Of a stretch of 64,000 nucleotides of DNA, positions 12,601 through 23,905 are shown piece by piece; position 1 is the stretch's first letter; each line of letters begins with the position of its first letter. The DNA is from Phoronis australis. Taxonomy: Eukaryota > Phoronida > Phoronidae. Both the position numbers and the translations under genes were made by a program. Below the pieces are notes generated by a model. It was not told the DNA's origin. It worked only from the letters and a program-made list of their open reading frames with translations, and did not search any database. The stretch covers positions 1,232,478 to 1,296,477 of the forward strand of contig NMRA01000043.1 in NCBI GenBank assembly GCA_002633005.1, in the 5' to 3' direction.

Positions 12601-13600
12601 TCTATATGAAAGTGCTTGAAATTGCCAATTTCTGATATAAAAACACCGCCCCACCGATCCGCAAACTGAACCGGCACCAAGTGCCGGCCGGGTCTGGTGG
12701 AAATCTTCATTAACCTGATTTCGAGTTACGATTATTTATTGGTCGATGCAGGCTACCTACAGTCGGGTCATAGTGGACGGGGTAACCGGCAATCACAGCT
12801 TCATGCCTCCATTGTGTTTAGTGGGACTGAGTCGTCCCGTTCAGTGCTGCTTGCTTCCCTGTGCGCGGCAAAATGGCACTCAAGTCGCTGCTTTAAGTTT
12901 GCAACGGAGTGTGACACTGAAACCCGGCCGGCAGTATATGAACAAACTGTGGCCCTTTTCACTTTCCTGGGGCAATCAGTGGCGTACTGATTAGAGGGGG
13001 ACCAAGGGGCCACGCCCCCCTCCCCTAACATTTTCCCAGATTCCAATTGGCAATTCGCCGGGGGTGCAAACTGTCTCGATGACGGGCAATCCTGGCTAGG
13101 CTATACCGCCCGGCGCCCTAGTGGGCCCGGCGCCCACCCGCTAATCCTAGATCCGCCCGCCGGCCCCTGCGGGCAATGAAGACGAAGCGTTGGCCGTGTT
13201 GGTGCGCGCCCACTACGATGATTGGCGTTGGGACCATGCCACACTAACTTAAATGTCCTTGGCTAAGAAATTTTCTCGGCCTACTCATATCGTTCCCGGG
13301 GGGATCAAGATTGAATTCACCATTATCATATGCAATGTTATATGAAGCAGGTCTGGATTACTTTTTCAAACAAAAATTTCAGTGGAACAATACTGCAGGA
13401 CCAAATTTCAAAAAAAAAAAAACGGCCGCTCAAAGACTGCATAGTACCAGCGGCGGGCACTAGACGGCTTTTGACAGAGTTTGCGAGCGCCACCATTTGG
13501 TAACTTGGGACAATTTACAAAGACTTAGACCTCTCTACGGTCTCTGCAGTTTTGCGCAGAAGCGGAAATGGATAAAGCAAGCGGCAGTGATATTTAATAT
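9671..13600. other. Gene-free stretch upstream of DDI2
   Basis: No recognisable exon. Poly-C runs flank an 'n' at 10346, so that join is uncertain. Two perfect TGACGTCA palindromes lie at 11096-11103 and 11147-11154. From about 12977 the sequence CAGTGGCGTACTGATTAG followed by G-runs resembles a hAT-type non-autonomous element end, and the GC-rich block to about 13180 may be the rest of it. The DDI2 promoter should lie within the last few hundred bases, but I see no clear core element. Confidence 0.45.
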
Positions 13601-13642
13601 TTGTTGACGTCTGAAAAATTGTTTCAGAAGCTAAATTTAACA

Positions 13643-16600
13643 ATGAAAGTAACGGTAACCACTCTTGCCGATGACATGTTTACACTGGTGGTGTCAGAGG
13701 ATATGGAATTGGAGAATTTCAAAGCTTTCTGCGGATCTGAATTGGGTATCCCGTCCGAGGAATTGGGCATTGTTTGGAATGGCCGTCCTTTGCAAGATGA
13801 CAAAAAGAAACTAAAAGACTATGGAATTAAAGATAATGAAGTGTTATTAGTGCAGCAGTTACAGGGAGCTCTTGGAGTTGGTCCTGGATCGAGAGCGACA
13901 GGCAACAGTCAGCAAGGTGCTACTGGAACTAATGGTAAATATTAATCTGCAATGTAAAACTTACACATAACGTCATCTGGCTGTCCGTACAAATCATTTT
14001 CACGACCCTCAATTACTCTAGTCTTTAACTACGCTATTCCGAACTCGGTCCACTTTAGCCACGCGCATTGTGAAATCGGCAACCATTTCAGGGAACTTAC
14101 TATATCTAGCGCCATCTATCAGCTATTTACTACAACACGCGCTGTTCCTTTTTCATCAGTCATTGTCATTGGTCAGTTTCGTAATTTTATTAACATCATT
14201 GTTATTAATCATCGTACGTCTGCTCTCGTCATCACCTTCATCGTCCCTCTCACGATCGTATCTGTCATCGTCATGTTATCGTTGTCCATGTTGACTAATG
14301 AAAAAAGAACAGCACGTGTTGTAGTAAATCGCCGATAGATGGCGCTAGATATAGCAAGTTCCCTGAAATGGCTGGCGATTTCACGATGCGCGTGACTAAA
14401 GTGGGCCAAGTTTGGAATGGTGTAGTTATAGACTAGAGTAATTGAGGGTCGTGAAAATGATTTGTATGGATAGCCAGATGTCTGAGGAGTGCAACGATAC
14501 CAAAATCGTTTATTTAGACCTACATTTAGGGGATTTATTTGGAATAAGTTAGGGTCCATTATATCCGACTAGTGCCCGTAAGTGTACCTGATTATGGAAC
14601 GGACCCTAAATATCAGACATTTCATAAAATCTTACTTGAAGCATAATCTGAGAATTAAATGACACCAAGTTTTGTTCTGCTGAGAGTTGGCCTAAAATGG
14701 ACGGTCCCATAAATCGGTTAAAGTTGAAAACAAAATCTTTTTCCACAATGAAATCGTCTCATTAAACTGACAATATCACTGTTTCATTTTTTCATTTGTT
14801 TTTAAACTCAAGTCAAATCCCGGCCGCGCACGTGCGGGTGTCATATCAAGAAGGCAAAGAGATACTAAAACTGCAGTGAGTTTGCACGTACTTTAGTCGT
14901 CTTCAGTGATTCATCGAAACGACTTGGCGTTCATCAGATTTCATTTTATGGATAATTTTGTTGCGAATAGAGCTGTGTTCTAGCAGCATATGTCAAAACA
15001 CTGGAGCTGAAATTTGGCTACAAGGTGCCTGCGGCCATTACGTGGTTAGTCAGTTTTCCGTGGTGTGGCATATGGGGAAACATGGTGTCCAATATTTAGG
15101 TTCTCTGAAGGTTTGCTAGTTGTGTTTTTTAAAGGTCAGTCGGAACATAAATGTAGCTTTCGGTGACAAGATATAGTTACCAGAACAATTCCGTAAAGGT
15201 AAGACTTTATTTCAGCAAAGAATTCACAAAAATCCGTAGTATTTTCAATTAAATATAATGCAAAATGTGCCGAAACGTCCGATAATTAGGTCTTGACTGT
15301 AAACAAAAGCGACCTGTGCCGTGGCCGTGGGCAGTGGTTGGCGGTAGCCAGTGCCACTGTCTCAACTGACTGTCTGGATGGTGAAGCTCCTATGGACGAT
15401 TCATACACCGTAACCTTTTTGGCAAATTATACCTCACACTGATTAAAACGTTAAAGCCACATTGTACCCTTTGCGCATAGAGGGACACTGGCACGTGCAG
15501 TGTTAGAAATAGTTGGTTGCTGATTTGGGCAACTGAACAGAGCCAGAGGACTGCTAAAAAGTTTGATGTGCGCAAATTGGAACTTATAATCAACATGACT
15601 TTGATGTTTTAATCAGTGATGCTAAATTTGCTGAAAATCTTTTGGTGTATGGAGCACCTATAGGAGCTTCACCGTACTGATGGTCAGCACTGTCTATTGT
15701 TGGCCGCTGTGTTCATATTGGTAATAATTGCTCTTGGACTTGTTCTGCATGGTTCAGATTTTATTTCCAGTTCAAGGAACTCGTTTGACTCCGCAATTAC
15801 TACAGTTGGCGTAGTCAGTGTACGGATTTCATCCTTTGTGGAGGGGATAGTGTTATAAAAGTCGTCTAAGTTGGCTGTAGTGTGTTCAGGTAAAAATTGA
15901 GTAGATGGGTCCCCAAAGGACAGAAAACTGGTCCGTGGTTACCATTTTGAAGAGGAACTTGTCTATTTGACTTTTACCCAGTGTTCATAGGATCCTGTCT
16001 ATTCAACTTATACCTGGTGTTTATAAGGTTATAATTTTTAATGTACTAGTATGGCATGATAGGTTGACCTTTTAGGCAATTGGAAATGTTGCTGATGTAT
16101 AACTTGTTTTAATAGTGGTTCTGTTGATCATTTCTCCAGATTTCTCCATGATAGACTTCAGTCAGATCCATGTTCCTGGTGCCTCCACCTCACAACAGAT
16201 GGCACCACCTGAGGCCTCTCCTGGAGAAAGGATGCCCGATGATCCTGCAGTAATTCGTGAGATGTTGCTAAAACACCCTGAACAGGTGTCTCTATTAACA
16301 GAGAGGAACCCACCATTGGCTAATGCCTTGTTGAGTGGAAGTCTTGGTGAGCTGGGACTTTGGTGTTCTTTTGGTGAAAATCTACATTATGTTCTGGCGA
16401 GTGATGTGAGATGGAATTGACATTTGTTTTTTGGCCAAAATATGAGTACAAATTTTAAAATCAGCGCATATGTAAACAATGGCATATTGATCAACGTTTT
16501 GGTTTATTGTGTCTAATTAAAGTTAATAAAAAGTATGTTATAACAGGGCTTAGCGCTTAATTGAGTCTAATTAAAGTGAATAAAAAGTATGTTATAACAG

Positions 16601-19600
16601 GGCTTAGCGCTTAATTGTGTCTAATTAAAGTGAATAAAAAGTATGTTATAACAGGGCTTAGCGCTTAATTGTGTCTAATTAAAGTGAATAAAAAGTATGT
16701 TATAACAGGGCTTAGCGCTTAATTGTGTCTAATTAAAGTGAATAAAAAGTATGTTATAACAAGGCTTAGCGCTTAACGTAACATCATCTAGCCAAATACA
16801 GACTGGCAAAATTCTCAGGTCACCAAATGAGAACTGAGGTCGCCAAACTTTGTTGGTAAAAGCAAAATATGAAATAAATGAGATAACCTGAAATACCTCC
16901 AATTTACTGAAGAAGAATTTGAGTTCAATTTCATACCGCTAATTTGTCTAAATCTAGATTCTGTGATAGAAGGCTGGGTTATAGCCACCTAAGTTAACCT
17001 TTTAACATTTTTTAATTATTGTAACAGGTGAAGTTCAGTCATTTGTCAGGAGTTTATCACCAACAAAGGCACACGGTTACATACTTGTCCACTGTGTTGC
17101 TAGGTTACGGGTGTCGTACCATAATTCAATTTCATTCTGTGTCAGTAAGCAGCAGCTGCCCTCCTACAATTAATGGGCCTAGGCAACTATTTTATGCAAC
17201 AATCAGGTATGCTGTAGTAGTTAGCAATGCCGTCATGCACAACTCTTTCATGTAGGCTGCAGTTTTGAAATGATTTCCATTAGCTGGAAAATCAATTTCC
17301 AAGATGAAACATACTCAGTCTACTGAGATCATTACTTCTTATTCTGAAAGCCACACCCTTGAAATCAAAGCATGCAGATTTGCTGACGCTTTTCAGAAAA
17401 ATTTACTGAGGTCTTGGAGCAACAGAAAGCAGAGAGAGTTGAGAGGGAGCGCGAGCGAATAGCAATGTTGAATGCTGACCCGTGTGATGCTGAAGTGCAG
17501 AAAAAGATTGCTGAACAGATCAGGTATTAACGGTTATTGAGACATCTGTTTGTTTCTGTTGGCATACTATACAAACTGCGCTCACAGGAATCTTGAATCA
17601 ATTCTGAGTTTGCCTAGTTGATAAAGTCACAAATTAAATCTAAAATGTATGCTTTCATTCATCACGTGTTGCCGCCTCACTTTCAAACATTGTTCTGATC
17701 AAAGTTATTTGTAATGGGCTCAAGATTCTTCAGGAATTGGTACCCAAAGTTTATCACTCGACTAGTAGTCAGAAATTGTGCGTCAACAAGCATGCAGAAA
17801 CAGTGATTCAAAACTGCTATCCAACTTGATCTTAATGTACTTGTAGACTGCAGAATGTTGAACAGAACATGGCCACAGCGATGGAGTATGTACCAGAAAG
17901 TTTCGGTCAAGTAGTCATGCTCTACATCGACTGTCTAGTCAATGGTCATCATGTAAAGGCATTTGTCGACTCCGGTTTGTAGCTGTCCTAGAGTAGCCCC
18001 TCCTGGTGTGCGTTAAACAAACTAAAGTAGATTAGTATTTTCTCATCTTACGTTTTCTTGGAAAAAGAACCATGTGCTGTAATTATGCAAGGCTCACCTG
18101 CATTTTTTGCTGGATACTTGACCAGTTATTTGTGCTGCTTCTGTTATTTTTGAATGTTCACTATGCTCATTATTGGAAGGCAGTATGTGTGTATTGTCCC
18201 ACCTACTTCTGTTACTCACTGCTCTCTTACGTGTATCTTAGAAGTTAACATGTGTCTTTGTGACTTTACATCTTGGTAGTTAGTGTGTCTTTGTGGCTGT
18301 TCATATGGGAGTCTTGCTTTTATTGAACCGTTCCCTCTCATTTCCTGCATTTGAAAAAGTGAGCCAGTCAAAATTTTATAGTTTTTTCTTTTTGTAGTCA
18401 AGACAAGTGACTATGTTCATTCTGTATCTGGTTCATAAAGGGATATTAATTGTAAATGTAATCAGAAATAGGAACAGGGACAACAAACTGGATAATATTG
18501 TAGGAACAGTGATTGCTATAGTTAGTTTTAACTCTTCTGTAGGTGCCCAGATGACCATCATGAGCCAGGCCTGTGCTGAGAGGTGTAACATTATGAGACT
18601 CGTAGACACAAGGTGGGCTGGAGTAGCTAAAGGTGTGGGCACTCAAAAGATTATTGGAAGAGTCCATTTAGGTGAGTCAGCTGGAGAGTGTGTAGTCTAG
18701 AGGTCAGGTTGGGCTAAGTTTTGTGCATCAGTAACACCTAGTGGTCATGATGGGACTAACTATGACTTAGCAGCGACACCTGGAGGTCATGTTGAGGCTA
18801 ATTGTGATGTACCAGTGAAACCTAGAGGTCATGTTGGGGCTAATTGTGATGCAGCATCGACACCTAGAGGTCATGTTGGGGGCTAATTGTGATGTAGCAG
18901 CGACACCTAGAGGTCATGTTGAGGGCTAATTGTGATGTAGCAGCGACATCTAGAGGTCATGTTGAGGGCTAATTGTGATGCAGCATCGACACCTACAGGT
19001 CATGTTGGGGGCTGATTGTGATGTAGCAGCGACACCTCCTCACCAGTTTTTACTGCCTGAAAGAGATGTCATAGCTTGTCATGTGTCAATTTGATGAAAT
19101 CAATAGTTTTCTGCTATGGATACTTCTCTCCATATCCTGAATGTTTGAGAGAGATTCATGGCATATTTTTGGAGATGTTCTTTAATTATTTCTTGAAAAC
19201 AAGATTGCATGTCCAGTCAAGTATCAACTGCTCAAAGATCTTGAAATCTTTAGGGAAAACAACATAATAAACTGCACTTTCCAACTATGACTGAGTATTT
19301 GATTTTGCATTCCCTTTCACTTTATATGTTGAGTATGTAAACTGGCTATATACACCTCTTAGTAAGTGATTGTGGTATTTCCAGGTCAGATACAAATTGG
19401 TAATGATTACCTGCAGTCTTCATTCTCCATACTTGAAGAACAACCCATGGACATGTTGCTAGGCTTGGACATGCTAAAAAGACACCAGGTATGTTGGTAA
19501 AAGGGTAATTTTTTAAGGTGACATTGTACAAACTTTCAAAAAATGTTATAGAACTTCAGACTAAGAGAAAACAAGTATGAGATGGTATATTGATTCGCTG

Positions 19601-20640
19601 AGAAGTAAGCTAATAATCACTTATGTGATTTTGAACCTCAATATTTGATCTGATGGTTTATTTGTAAGTTAATAATAGAAGTCGAATGAAAAATTCCATG
19701 GTCATATTTGACCTGTTGACCTGTAGCAAGGATGTCAACGAAATGAACATGTNCTAAAGAATAATGTGTTGGTGATCGGTACAACGGGCACAGCGACACC
19801 TTTCTTGGCTGAATCAGAGCTGCCCGAGTATGCCCGGCTGAACCGTCAACTGTCCTCTGGCTCAGATCAGGACCTGGGTGACAGACAGTTGGCTGAAGCA
19901 CTGGCACGGTCATCAGAAGAGGCTGGTGGTATGTGTCAATCAATTCTTATCAACCGTGTGGTCGTCTGCCTTCCCAACGTTAGGTTTGGCCATTTATGCA
20001 ATGCGTGTTTAAGGTATTAAGAGTCGCACACGTATAAAGTAATATTTTACTGTATACCTGACAGCATCCTTGGGTGTACAGTATGAAGACACCCAACAGA
20101 ATAAGGAGCATTAAACGAACAATTTCAAATTTCACATCGAAGTACACCTGTCCAGCCAATGCCAGGTGAAGGTGTCTAGTGGCTCTGGTAATTTGACCCA
20201 CATCCGGTTACCATTGCTAGACGTTTTCCTCAAAATGACATCCAGTAATCTAGCAATCATAGTGTATGCAAGAAGTTTAAAATTACTAGCATTTCTCTCA
20301 AATTCACTTTTATTTTGTAGCGTAGCATTTTAATTGTATCTTTTGTGTTCTTAGAAAACTGCTGGGGTAATGGTTAGATTGATGACCTTCGTGTATTAAT
20401 AAGAACTTAATATTTAATTTTGCGTAACTTCCAAGTTTATTTGATATCGTTTACATTCAGCTTGGCGTTCTTCTTTCAGGATCCATATCGTCCAATTTTC
20501 CAGAGGAGAGTATAAAAATGATCACTAACGCAGGCTTCTCTCGACAACAAGCTATTGAAGAACTGCGTAAATTTAACGGCAATGCTCAGAAGGCACTCCT
20601 TGCCTTGCTCGCCAAGGCAATTCAAGTTCCCAGCAAATAA
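13643..20640 (+). CDS. DDI2: DDI1/DDI2-type ubiquitin receptor and aspartyl protease, 8 exons
   Basis: Proteasome shuttle protein: ubiquitin-like (UBL) domain, helical domain, retropepsin-fold aspartyl protease and C-terminal UBA. In animals DDI2 processes ubiquitinated NRF1. Inferred exons: 13643-13934, 16140-16346, 17397-17523, 17847-17974, 18543-18671, 19385-19488, about 19727-19928, 20480-20640. Phases agree throughout and give about 449 residues. Visible parts are the UBL (starts [15 protein letters not shown]), the helical-domain motif [15 protein letters not shown], catalytic DSG followed by [14 protein letters not shown] (Asp codon at the end of exon 4), flap [28 protein letters not shown], and a final UBA ([20 protein letters not shown]). 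Human DDI2 lacks the UBA; yeast Ddi1 has it. The start follows family alignment; an in-frame TTG at 13601 is not needed. Exon 7's 5' end is uncertain because an 'n' (19753) lies in it. An ATTAAA near 20873 could serve polyadenylation. Confidence 0.95.
13974..14480. mobile_element. Long inverted-repeat element (MITE-like) in DDI2 intron 1
   Basis: Two arms of about 200 bp (roughly 13974-14180 and 14285-14480) are reverse complements with minor mismatches, separated by about 110 bp. Both arms carry AGCGCCATCTATC, CATTTCAGGGAACTT and TCATTTTCACGACCC. It sits only about 40 bp downstream of the exon 1 splice donor, so the pre-mRNA could fold into a long hairpin. No protein is encoded; the open frames inside are products of the palindrome. 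Confidence 0.85.
16509..16778. repeat. 54-bp minisatellite, 5 units, in DDI2 intron 2
   Basis: Five near-identical 54-bp units, each containing GTCTAATTAAAGT and GGGCTTAGCGCTTAA. Starts about 160 bp downstream of the exon 2 splice donor (16347). Confidence 0.92.
18715..19040. repeat. ~44-bp minisatellite in DDI2 intron 5
   Basis: Seven or so imperfect units built on CAGCGACACCTAGAGGTCATG followed by TTGGGGGCTAATTGTGATG. The array begins about 45 bp after the exon 5 splice donor (18672). Confidence 0.88.
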
Positions 20641-21191
20641 CAACACGATTGGTCGCTGCTGTGTGCGGTTCATTTCATCGATTCAAATATTTCCGTGGTG
20701 GACAACTTTTGTTGAATATAATAATTTTATGAAATTGGCCAGTTCAGTTTTTTATTTCTCCATAAAAGATCAGGATGTAGTTATAGTCAACCAATTCTGT
20801 TCAGGAGTTAATCTATGAAAAACATTCTGGAACCTGTAATGTACATGTAATGGTTCAGTGTGATTGTTTTGCATTAAAATAGTGGTACAACTAACAACAT
20901 CTCCACATTATTTTTAAACAAGATAAAATTATGTGTTCAAAAGGATTTTTAAAATTTTTCGAAAATGTTAAGATATTGCAAGAAATATCAGGGAGTTCCA
21001 GGCCGCCTTTTTATGTACAAATGTGGGCGTCTTCGTGTCTGCCTGTGCATCTGGCGCCTGCTATTGTATATCTCATACCCTGGGCTTCACAGGATCACGT
21101 GTCTTCCTTTTAAGGAAAACATGATTGGTGCTCATTTTTGGATGGCTCCAAATACTGTTGTGTTCTCCAGTTGTAAGTTATCATTGGGTTT

Positions 21192-21499
21192 CATAGGCGG
21201 ATTTAGGGAGGGGCCTGCCCCCCCCCTTGGCTGGCTGCCGCAAGCAAAATGGAACAGCAACAGCATGAGGAAGTAGGACCGGTAGTGGAGAAAGGGGGGC
21301 TCAGACCCCAGATTGCGGTGTTCCTTTTTTATTTTATTTAGTTATTTTTTTTAGTCCACTGGTAGATTTCCTGGACAGAAGGTTCACATGCCCAGTCCAG
21401 CATCCTTCGGCCTGCCTGCATATACCATCGCTCTTTGCCACTTCTCCCGAGACAACATGTTGGTCCCCCCCCCCTTATGGTATCCTAGGTCCACCACTG
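21192..21499. mobile_element. hAT-like non-autonomous element
   Basis: Left end CATAGGCGGATTTAGG followed by G/C runs. The right end, read in reverse complement, is CAGTGGTGGACCTAGG followed by a G-run. Such ends are typical of short non-autonomous hAT elements in animals. No transposase. I could not identify a convincing 8-bp target duplication. Confidence 0.5.
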
Positions 21500-22039
21500 G
21501 GATTTCGTGGTTATCTACCAATTTCTTTAATGGACCTTCGTGAGGTTTAACCTTTAGGGTTGTCTTCCTGATGAGGAAAATACAACTGGTGTTGATTTTC
21601 GGATGGATCCCACTGCAATATCTAAAAGATGAGTAGCCTTATATCTGCACTGTTTGTGATGTACACGGTGAACCGATGGGGGAGTGTCATTGCTATATGT
21701 TGTTTGTGGTGGGCAGGGTCGACGTATACCAACGCTGTATTGTATGCGATGCACATGATGGCCACCTATCAACGCTTTGAATTCAATCTCAAAATTTAAA
21801 GTGATTTGTGTGGAGCCAGTTAACCACGGTGTCCACTAAGCATTTGCCCGGGAGCCCCCACGACTACAGTACAAGGCCCTCACACGGATCCATGTTCGTT
21901 GTGACTTGCAGTGATAATAAAAGTCAAACTTATGTGCTTAGCACAAGAATTAGAAGATTAAGCTACAATTAAGAGCTGGTCATCACGAAAAAACGGTTAA
22001 GGTCGCGCTTTGCGCTCGCAAGACCTAATACAAGTTTAT

Positions 22040-22268
22040 CATGCGAGCACAAAGCCTTCAAAATGGGGGGGGGGGCTCGACTTCCTGATCTTATGGACCT
22101 TTTGCTAATAAAAGAGTGGGCGGACTAAAAAAAAAGAACGGGAGCACCACTGTGAATTGTGCGTTTGCGCTTATTTACTGGATTTTGTCCCATTTCCTTG
22201 GACATTTTGTCTCTCAGGGGCCGCGGACCTTTTTGCCAACTTCGCCCCCCCCCCTGGATGCGCGCATG
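22040..22268. mobile_element. Small inverted-repeat element (MITE-like), copy 3
   Basis: Inverted-orientation relative of the 4623-4864 element. It shares the GGCGGACTAAAAAAAAA region, the GAGCACCACTGTGAATTG segment, TTTTGTCTCTC and the ATGCGCGCATG end. Noticeably more diverged than the allelic pair, as expected for an independent insertion. Confidence 0.6.
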
Positions 22269-22705
22269 TTTATCGCAATATGTTGAAAGTAATGTGACGA
22301 GGTATTTACTTTTATTGCTGCATCGATTGAAATATTTTCTAGGGACCAACTCTCCGCTATGTGTGCTGCTGACAGGACTTGGACAATTTTGTTTCGGTAA
22401 AGGGTGTGGTATCACGTCTTACCGACAGACGCATTTACAAAATTTGTTTTTGTAAGACCCTTCTAATGTAAGCTTGAGTGGGCAACCAAGCGTTTCATAA
22501 ATGACGTCTGCAACAACTTCATGTGTTTAGTAAAGCCGAAAGTGCAGGATGGAGACGCCGTATGTTGGTCAGAAATTTGTTTTCTTTCCGAAGCCAACTG
22601 GACAAGAAGTTCATGTGTATGTCGTGAACTTGATCACGTGGTGACGTTTTCCCTCTTGAGTGCTAGCTTCACGTGTGTAATCCTTGGTGACAACTGTGGT
22701 ATAAT

Positions 22706-22852
22706 CATGGGCGGCGCACCATAGGGGGCTGGGGGGTCTATAGTCCCCCTTTCATAGTTTCAGTGCTCTGCCGCGCCTTGTCTTTGGCCGGTGCACCACA
22801 GAGTGGCTGGGGGCTATAGCCTCCCACTTTTTTCAGTGCAGCGCCGCCCATG
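22706..22852. mobile_element. Short palindromic element with CATGGGCGGCGC ends
   Basis: 147 bp bounded by CATGGGCGGCGC and its exact reverse complement GCGCCGCCCATG. The interior repeats a GCACCA-AG-GGCTGGGGG-CTATAG block. Non-coding; resembles other short hAT-type MITEs. Confidence 0.65.
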
Positions 22853-23235
22853 CTAATATCTGGCGAAAGTGCAGTGAATAACGTGAAGGTTCGCAGTCAT
22901 GTCAATAACTGAGTTTATGATTTGACGGGGAGTGAGGGGAGCAATTATGAAGCCGGCGAGTGGTGAAAGCAATTTCGCCGGAGAAGACTTTTTAATTGTG
23001 CTAACGGGGGGACCGTGCCCCTGTTGTGGTCATNCTAGACTAGCCTACACACAAGCTTCCCGGCCAGAGAGTCAGCGGCTCCCATCATGACGCGGTCCGG
23101 TCTGCGGTCAGGCCGTAAATCGTGGACCCTGTAAATATTTGGTATTTGGATCAAACTGAGACTCATTATTTAATAGTGTATGGTGAACGTAATTTGTCCT
23201 ACAATGGGGCATCATTATTGACAGCCGACTCCGGG

Positions 23236-23545
23236 CGGGGTCCATGACTCATGGACAACTGTTGCCCGCAGTCGGGCGTGTACCAAAAATTGCGGTTAGG
23301 CTGCACGTTTTCAACGAGATTTACAGGACCCGCGCGGGGTCCAAAAGGTCCCTAAATTTAAATTTCGTCTCCCGGGCCCAAAAGTCGCACGTGCACATGA
23401 TGGCAGTTATGAAGGGCGCTACCACCAATTTCACAAAGTGTGTGGTAATTAGCAGACCTGGCATCCGCAGCAATAGGTGATCTCTCATAAATTTTTGGTA
23501 CACGCCTGCGGGCACCTTGTCAATATGATTGACCCTCGCAGAGGC
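23236..23545. repeat. Inverted repeat, ~55-bp arms
   Basis: About 23236-23297 is the imperfect reverse complement of 23486-23545. Shared text includes GCGTGTACCAAAAATT and GCCCGCAG. Probably another non-autonomous element; the ends are not precise. Confidence 0.6.
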
Positions 23546-23905
23546 CCCGTGTGAGGGCCGGGGGGCCAGGGGGCCAGGGCAGATTATTAACTAGGATTTT
23601 GCCCTTCAGACATTCTTACCCCGGAATTGCCGAATGGAATCTAGAAGAATTTTAGGGGGGGCATCGCTCACTTGCCCCCCCCCCCCTCTAAATCCGNTGT
23701 GAGACCCAAACCTCGGAGCGCCTCCAACCACAGACATCGGTCATTATTCTGGTAACCTGCAGATGGCGCTCCATCTTGAGAAATGCGCAAGCGGAAATGC
23801 AACTGCGTACATGATGAGATTTCGGAGTTCACGCTTATCTACGTATTGATCATGCTGGATTTCGGTAGAGTTCTGTGACATTGGGATCAGTTATGACGGT
23901 ACAAA

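Larger units (their letters stand above)
20641..23905. other. DDI2-OPA1 spacer, mostly small transposon remnants
   Basis: After the DDI2 3' UTR no exon is recognisable. The stretch holds at least four inverted-repeat or hAT-like remnants (listed separately), several G/C homopolymer runs and two single-'n' joins (23034 and 23697). A short segment near 21105-21165 is echoed near 21560-21620 on either side of the hAT-like element. The OPA1 promoter should be in the last few hundred bases. Confidence 0.5.

Noticed and set aside
18543-19488. Retroviral-type aspartyl protease signature (DSG, flap, LGLDML)
   Set aside because: It is the cellular retropepsin-like domain of DDI proteins, in frame with UBL and UBA exons; no other retroviral parts are nearby.
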